Source: Leptasterias polaris
Taxonomy: Eukaryota; Echinodermata; Asteroidea; Forcipulatida; Asteriidae
Direction of reading: 5' to 3'
Assembly (NCBI GenBank): GCA_037783415.1
Contig: JAZGTN010000026.1
Span: forward strand, 2,005,001 to 2,069,000
Length of the DNA stretch: 64,000 bases
Under the pieces are notes generated by a model. The model was not told where the DNA came from, did not search any database, and saw only the letters and a list, made by a program, of their open reading frames with translations. Shown here piece by piece: positions 58,192 to 64,000 of the stretch. The translations under genes and the position numbers were made by a program. Positions within the stretch are counted from its first letter, which is position 1. The number at the start of each line of letters is the position of its first letter.

Positions 58192-59572
58192 AACGAAATA
58201 AGCCATTTCCCACAAAAGAAATAATTATTCAAGGGGAAGAAATAATACGTTCTCTTACAACATTATAACCATTTAGATTATATATTTCATATAAACAAGG
58301 ACACCTGTTTTTGATATTATTTTTACAGGTTAGTTAGTTAATTCAATCAAATCGAGAGGAAGAAAAAGGTTCTGCCGTAAACAAACACAAGATACTTAAC
58401 GACTCACCACTGACATTGTAACATCCCAAAGTTTTATTTTAAAAACGATTATAATGATTGGACTAGAGCTCTGTTAATTAGCACAAACACTAGCATCAAA
58501 TACTCCTTTTACTACTTTATGCTTTAAATCTACATTGGGTCAAAACTTGAAAGGCTTCGGGTAGCACCGGCTGAAAGTGTTGCATTTTTATCTTTACAAA
58601 CAAATTTGAACAACAAGAACATTTAAGTCAAAAATAAGCACAAAAAAGACATTACCAAAATTTGCGTAGCTTGGAAAACTTTGTTTTCAGAACATTAAAA
58701 GCAACAGCCAACGAATATGTAGAACATCGATAACATCTTTCACATAAAATGCTAAATACATTTACGTAAGCGTACATACACCACTGGCTGGGAAACACCC
58801 TAGAGTTGTGCACTAAGATGACGCACAAACGCGTATGCGTCACGCCACCATCAGCCTAATTCAAAAAGGCGCGATTTTCTCACAGTTAGTGCACATGCGC
58901 AATGTGCACTTTAAATATTTATAGGAAAAGGCTAATTGGTGCAGTTCTTCGAACTGACAAAATGAAATGGACATATCACCTAATACTTAGTTTGTGGTAA
59001 CAAGAAATACTTAATTTTTAGACGAAGGCAGTTTGTCTAATTTGATTAATTCCTGATTAGCTAATAAGTATTTCTAAATGAACAATTCTTAGCTAATGCG
59101 TGAAATTCAGTAGCCCATGCATGTCCCAATGCGCATGATCGCCGCGCAAGGGATTTGAACTGACGAAATGAAATGGACATGTCACCTATGTACTAAGTTT
59201 GTGGTAACAAGAATGGCATAATAGTTACATGTACACTACAGCATCGTCCATATCGGCAGCTTGGTTTTTGTTTCAAGTGAACGCAGTTTCCAAAAATGCA
59301 TACAGTGCGGTATATTTTCAAGATGGTGTTTGTACAATAGGCTACTGTCGTAGGTGTATAATGATGCGTACTAAAGAAACACTGGGTGCAATGAATGAAA
59401 GTACTGCCTATCCAATGGGGGAACATAATTGTTTGCTCGCATTGGTCCAGATAACATACCTAAAATTGTAAAAAATAGTCACACGTCACTTTCTGCTACT
59501 TTTAAAGTCTAGCTTGACAATTTTGGCAAAGTGGAAGAGTAACATCATCTTATTTTAAACAAAAACAAAATC

Positions 59573-59573
<1 letters not shown>
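58192..59573. other. Stretch without a recognised gene; one long direct repeat
   Basis: No gene seen. GAACTGACNAAATGAAATGG with ACATRTCACCTA and TTAGTTTGTGGTAACAAGAA occurs at about 58953-59010 and again at 59157-59215. GTGCACAT-GCGCA-ATGTGCAC (58889-58909) is a short hairpin. Confidence 0.4.

Positions 59574-59579
<6 letters not shown>
59574..59579 (-). terminator. Candidate poly(A) signal of the GPCR gene
   Basis: AATAAA on the minus strand, about 170 bp after the GPCR stop codon, next to a TA repeat. It is the nearest match, with no transcript evidence. Confidence 0.35.

Positions 59580-59603
<24 letters not shown>
59579..59603. repeat. (TA)n microsatellite
   Basis: Twelve or so TA dinucleotides. 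Confidence 0.9.
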
Positions 59604-59751
59604 ATGTATAATACATACACGACAAAAACAACGACTGCAGATGGAAATGTTTACAATTTACAATCTAAAAGTTATACTCTTTTGCTCTGTTGTTAATAAT
59701 TTGGCACAGATAACATAATTAATATCACACTCACTAGTATAATCACTTATA

Positions 59752-62700
59752 CTATATATCCTCAGCCTTCCAGGAATACGGCGTGCGGAATGTCCCGACG
59801 CGGGTAAAGCGAGTGGCGCGCGTAGGGACCTGCTTGGCCTTCTGTTCGCCGTTATTCCGGTAGAGTTTCTTGCCGACCATCTTCCTATGAACGTGGTATG
59901 TTGACGTCTTCCCAACGGTGAAGCGACAACAAGAGCAGCAGTGTTTATCCATCAGATCTTTCTTCCCCAGGCAATAAATACCGGCCAGGAGTAATGCCCC
60001 CTCGGCGAGGGCAAATATACTAAATATCGACCGGAGGATGTACGAGTCCACATTGGTCAGCATGAAGTAACAGACGACCGACCCGATCGAGGTGAGCACG
60101 CTTAGCGGTACAGAGACCTTACAGCGTCGGATAGCGTGCATGATGTTACGATCACTGCAGCCGTAGCGACTACACAGTTGCTTGTGTAGCATCATACCGA
60201 TGATGTATAGATGGAAGACGAGGAGTATGACCATGGGTGTTACGACGCCAATATACAAGGCGAGACCAGGGCTCAAGAAACAGCTGCAAAATGACCAAAG
60301 AACAGCAACTTGTAAACACCATTAATGTAAACTGACAATGCCTTTTTGTAAGACCTGGGCCCAATTTCATAGAGCTGCTTAAGCAGAAAAAATTCTTAAC
60401 AATTATCTGCTAAAAAGAAATGAGCAGGATACCAGTCACAAATTGTGAATGTGACATGGAGGTTTGGCTGGTAACATTATTCTGGTAAGCGAAACTTTGT
60501 TGTGCTCAGCTACTTTTTGTGCTTATACAGCTCTATGAAATTGGGACCAGATAGATGTGAGACAATCTACACAACTATATAATACGGAAAATCAGATCAA
60601 GTTTGTTGTTAAAACTGGTCTGGATCTACAGTTTTGGGTGAACAAAAAAATACTCCACCGTGATTTGAACCTGCAACTTTGAGATTTAAGCGTCGGAGCT
60701 CTCACAACTGAGCTATCTATAGCTCAATGTTGGCAGTCTCCCCGTTATGTAACCTTTTTTTCAGCGGTGCCTAGATCTAGCCTGCAGTTGTGTGAAATTC
60801 TTCCTTGCCATTTCCCACCAAAGTCAATTCGTTAATGAAGCAATGGAAAGACGCTTTCGGCTGACTTATTCAACAAAAACAGTATATCCATTTCTGTTTT
60901 CATTGATTGATTATCAATTATATTTTGTGTGTCTCCATTTTACGGAACTAAAATTCAAATCGAGAGTATTGCCGAGTCCTTTTGGTTCAGACACTCTGAA
61001 ATAAGCAACCCCACCATTTACACAAACACACACACGTGTGTAACAACCTGCAATCGTGGACCTCCTATTGTCCCTCTTTTGTTTATACTCTTTTTCAACT
61101 GCTCCCATTGGTTTTGTACACGATTTCCAAAACCCTTTCCCGAACCGTGGACCTATTGTCCTTATTTGTTATAGGTCCCCGGTTTTAATGTGTAGACCTA
61201 CTCACCAAGACACACGGACACACACAATTATTTTATGGCAGAAATGAAGGTAAAAATCTTACAATGTGTTGTTCTCCGTCCAGTTATACGTCAAGAGAAA
61301 GATGATGACTCGGGAATAGAGCACGAAGAGAAGAGGAACAACTGAGAAAGAAGATTGATCCAAATATTAATTTTCTTGCTGTATATTTGTTGTGATATAA
61401 AATATATGTTTAAATTTGTGTTCACTCTCTATTGCAAATGTTTGTAAAGTATTGTTATATGCCTCAATATAGTATTATTGTATTTGTAGTCTTATCTCAC
61501 CAGTGGTTCTTTTCAGAACTAAATAAAAATAAAATAAATTGTGCTTATATAGCGCTTTCCATCGTATCAACAATCTCAAAGCGCTTTACAATATTATTCC
61601 CCCGTTCATCAGGCCATGGGACCTTGCGGCAGCCTACTTACCAACTTTGAAGCTAATCTCATTGAGCTCCTTCAGCACAAAAAGTAGCTGAGCAAAACAA
61701 AATTATGCTGAGCAGATGAAGGTTACCAGCCCCAAAAACATGGCACATGGACGATCTGTGATTGGTATGCTGCTTTTCTGCTTAGCAGAATTTTTCAAAG
61801 CAATATTTTTACTACTGCTAAAGACAGCTCCATGAAACTGTATTCTGAAACTAATTCTTATCTACTACAGGTTGTTAACAATACCCTGTGTTGTAGTCCA
61901 AGCTTGGACGCGGTCAAAATGGACCTCTGCTCCCATTTGGACCGTTATTATTTATGGACTCGTGCTTGGACTTGCTGTACTTGGACTAATTGTTCAAACT
62001 ATTACAGTGCACCCATTACCAGATAATACTTGACTCACCCCAACATCCGATGGTAACCCTCACGATGTGTCTGTTTAGAAACTCTTGCCGTATCAACACC
62101 ACCTGCCAGAACAGGTTGAGCGACTCCACCGCTGTCCAGCTCAGCGTGACCAGGAGGAAGTACTGCAGCAGGGCAGCGATGACAGTACACCCCACGCCGT
62201 CACCGAGTTTGATCTGGTCGATGCCGCCCAGGAACAACCCGTTGAGGAACAGGAGTGAGATGCACAGATTGATGATGGTCCTGTGTGGGATCTTGGCCCT
62301 GATGGCATCAAATTAATCATATTAAGATTTACGTCACTCATTTCAAAGTTCTTGATATCCTAGACTTGACCATTCCCAAATCTAAACGGGGGATCTGGTC
62401 CCAGAGTTGTGTACGATATTTTTTGAGGGGCTGAAAAATATTTACACTCATATACCTTGTGCAAAATTGTACAGACATACAGACCTACCCAATTCTAACC
62501 CTCTGATACGGTGGAGCCATCTGTTCTTTGTAGCAGGCTTCCAAATGTCTTCCTAACAGCCTGTTGCTGTGGTTTCCAACACCCTCCCTACCAATTAAAA
62601 AGTAAACTAGTGGCACCTTCCTTCATTTGTGTAATTTCTGGGGTAACTCCTACACTAACTCTTTCTCACTTACCAGATGCTCAAACTGATCATCGTAGCA

Positions 62701-63522
62701 GCCGTCATCATTCCGATGCACAACACACAGCCAGCAAACACGATGATGTCAATCAAAAACACCTTGGGAGTCTGTCGATTTGAAACGAACAAAACATTAT
62801 TTATGGCTTAATCGAGATTGCGAAGATCATCATTACGAATTGGTTTCATCAAGATTTGGATGACGAAATACATATTCGTTTCACAAGATTAAGAAGATGA
62901 ATTACGAATTTGATTCATCGAGATTGGAATGACGAATTACGAATTGGTTTCATCGAGATTGGAATGACGAATTACGAATTGGTTTTATCGAGATAGAAAT
63001 TACGAATTACGAATTAGTTTAATTGAGATTGGGAGGACAAGCCAGAACAGCAATTGCGTAAATCAAATCCCAGGAGGGACATGAGGTTATAACAAAACCT
63101 CAACCTTTTAGAACGAGGAATGGCACATAAGATCGTCCCACAAATTTGAATAAAATACAGAAAAACGTTTGAAGAACAACCAATGATGACAACAAATTTA
63201 AGGGATAGACTTGTTTCCAAACATGCATTGCGTACATTTTAATTGTTGTGCCTTTCTAATTTGTGTATGGTCTATACGTAAATATGGAACTCATAAATAT
63301 TCATACTTTGTAAGAATTAATAGATTTAGTAATTGCCAGTATAACCAGGGATAGTGAACTTACAAGACGCAGTGCAAAGTGTGTCAAGTGGCTGCAGACG
63401 CAGACGATGTGACCAGAGTCTAGAGTCTCAGCGAGGTGGCAGCCGTTTGGGGACCACGCCCCGTTCCCATCATGCAATGATGTGTTCCAAAACACGCACT
63501 CGAACTCTCTCCCGTGATGTTG
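59752..63522 (-). CDS. Adhesion G-protein-coupled receptor, 3' five exons (partial)
   Basis: Five minus-strand exons join in phase. 63364-63522: GPS with ECVFWNTSLHDGNGAWSPNG and the cleavage region CVCSHLTHFALRL (cut expected between HL and T). 62674-62771: TM1 (VFLIDIIVFAGCVLCIGMM). 62039-62298: TM2 and TM3 (INLCISLLFLNGLF; DGVGCTVIAALLQYFLLVTL, VESLNLFW). 61263-61341: TM4 (VVPLLFVLYSRVII, N-glycosylation site NNT). 59752-60283: second-loop Cys in NTFCFLSPG, then TM5 to TM7 and a basic tail with KHCCSCCRF, possibly palmitoylated. The TM3-start and second-loop Cys pair is kept. Such receptors are self-cleaved at the GPS and signal through a tethered agonist. The N-terminal domains lie beyond the window, so the subfamily cannot be named. 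Confidence 0.85.
60357..60548. mobile_element. 192-bp MITE in the last GPCR intron
   Basis: Ends are inverted repeats: GGGCCCAATTTCATAGAGCTG and CAGCTCTATGAAATTGGGACC (one mismatch), extended by CTTAAGCA and TGCTTATA. No coding potential. End fragments occur at about 5655 and a diverged relative at about 61660-61840, where AGCTGAGCAAAAC and GACAGCTCCATGAAACTGT can be seen. Confidence 0.75.
60640..60790 (-). mobile_element. tRNA-derived SINE, copy 3
   Basis: Minus strand reads TAGCTCAGTTGTGAGAGC (A box) and GGTTCAAATCACGG (B box), preceded by a GGAGACTGCCAACATTGAGC leader like the GCCAACATAGGGC of the 41.6-kb copy. It lies in the last GPCR intron. Confidence 0.65.
61525..61625. repeat. GCGCTTT-type interspersed repeat
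   Basis: TTGTGCTTATATAGCGCTTT with CTCAAAGCGCTTTACAATAT; the AGCGCTTT and AAAGCGCT pair is inverted. The start matches AAACTTATATAGCGCTGGTA at 48563. It lies in the intron between the TM4 and TM2-3 exons. Confidence 0.6.
62825..63025. repeat. 35-bp minisatellite in a GPCR intron
   Basis: Four to five units of GACGAATTACGAATTGGTTT and CATCGAGATTGGAAT, the outer ones diverged. It lies between the GPS exon and the TM1 exon. Confidence 0.85.
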
Positions 63523-63927
63523 CTGAGATAAGAACGAATAAAGTGACTTGTTTGACAATGTACAAATAAGTAAGTAAATTTGAAACTCCGAAAATCACCT
63601 TGCGATCTTTGAAGATGCAATATTTTTGACATACTTTTATTAATTTCTAATCAATGGCGGCACTTCAGATGAATTAATCTCACAGACTGCTTACTATCTT
63701 TACAACTGGCAAGCTTTCGAATAAAAGTTACAACAATTTTCCAGGGCCATTACCAAAGACCCTAACTTTAAAGGGTCTATACGTGTGGTAATCACTCTCA
63801 AAATTAATGGCAATAAAAACCTGTCGGTTAGAATCCTACAGCAGCTTACAATAATAGCATTAATTTGCTTCACTTCGAAGTAATGTGTTGATGTAAAAAC
63901 AATATCAGTTTTTATCCCCAAATTTTG

Positions 63928-63966
63928 AATCTGAGAAACGTTACCGTCAAAGACGTTTCTCAGATT
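63928..63966. repeat. 13-bp perfect inverted repeat
   Basis: AATCTGAGAAACG and CGTTTCTCAGATT around a 13-nt loop, in the intron or upstream region of the GPCR. Confidence 0.8.
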
Positions 63967-64000
63967 GAGTATTCCAATGACGGATTATTCTTCCTACGTG

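Noticed and set aside
63560..63640. A small exon before the GPS exon, ending IFKDRK with CAAG-GTGATT
   Set aside because: The donor is plausible, but the acceptor side lacks a pyrimidine tract and the piece is too short to judge.

Overview
This window is eukaryotic, AT-rich and dominated by repeats. It looks like a marine invertebrate deuterostome, most likely an echinoderm. The grounds are a tandem array of HYR (hyalin-repeat type) exons, an adhesion GPCR with GT-AG introns, two dead Jockey-group LINEs with a fragment of what may be a third, a Tx1/L1-like LINE, a piggyBac transposase, tRNA-derived SINEs and many MITE-like elements. The species call is inference; no sequence here is species-diagnostic.

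Layout. 1-7360: interspersed repeats of two linked families (a CGGTTACACGGTTAA-rich module X and an AT-rich module Y), a palindromic minisatellite and a fold-back element; no gene seen. 7366-16535: seven copies of one 240-243 bp HYR exon on the minus strand, all phase 1-1, the last four in almost identical 1503-bp units. 16554-17190: eleven tandem 57-bp hairpins. 17220-18626: a 1.4-kb element with terminal inverted repeats. 18635-26577: three direct and one inverted copy of an element made of an ~800-bp head and a variable array of 130-bp repeats. 26578-33000: more X and Y modules, a 285-bp MITE, an ATTCGCTT-rich satellite and a 5'-truncated LINE. 33001-38456: a 5.46-kb DNA element in a TA site, carrying a spliced minus-strand gene; its empty site survives at about 43.69 kb. 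38747-41009: a two-exon gene with three frameshifts. 41285-45160: SINEs, a LINE tail and satellite. 45170-52411: a PHD-endonuclease-RT LINE split by a 3.3-kb insertion that carries a piggyBac transposase gene. 52750-54090: a Y-family element with two hairpins and a 76-bp minisatellite. 54233-56391: a four-exon gene for a small secreted protein. 56770-57960: a broken LINE. 59752-63522: the last five exons of an adhesion GPCR.

Only the HYR array, the secreted-protein gene and the GPCR look like host genes with intact reading frames. The gene inside the TA-flanked element is also open in every exon seen. Most other features are mobile DNA, and the strongest signals of novelty are structural: hairpin heads shared by several elements, satellites that seem to have grown out of an element's own head, and a gene-bearing element with a visible empty site.
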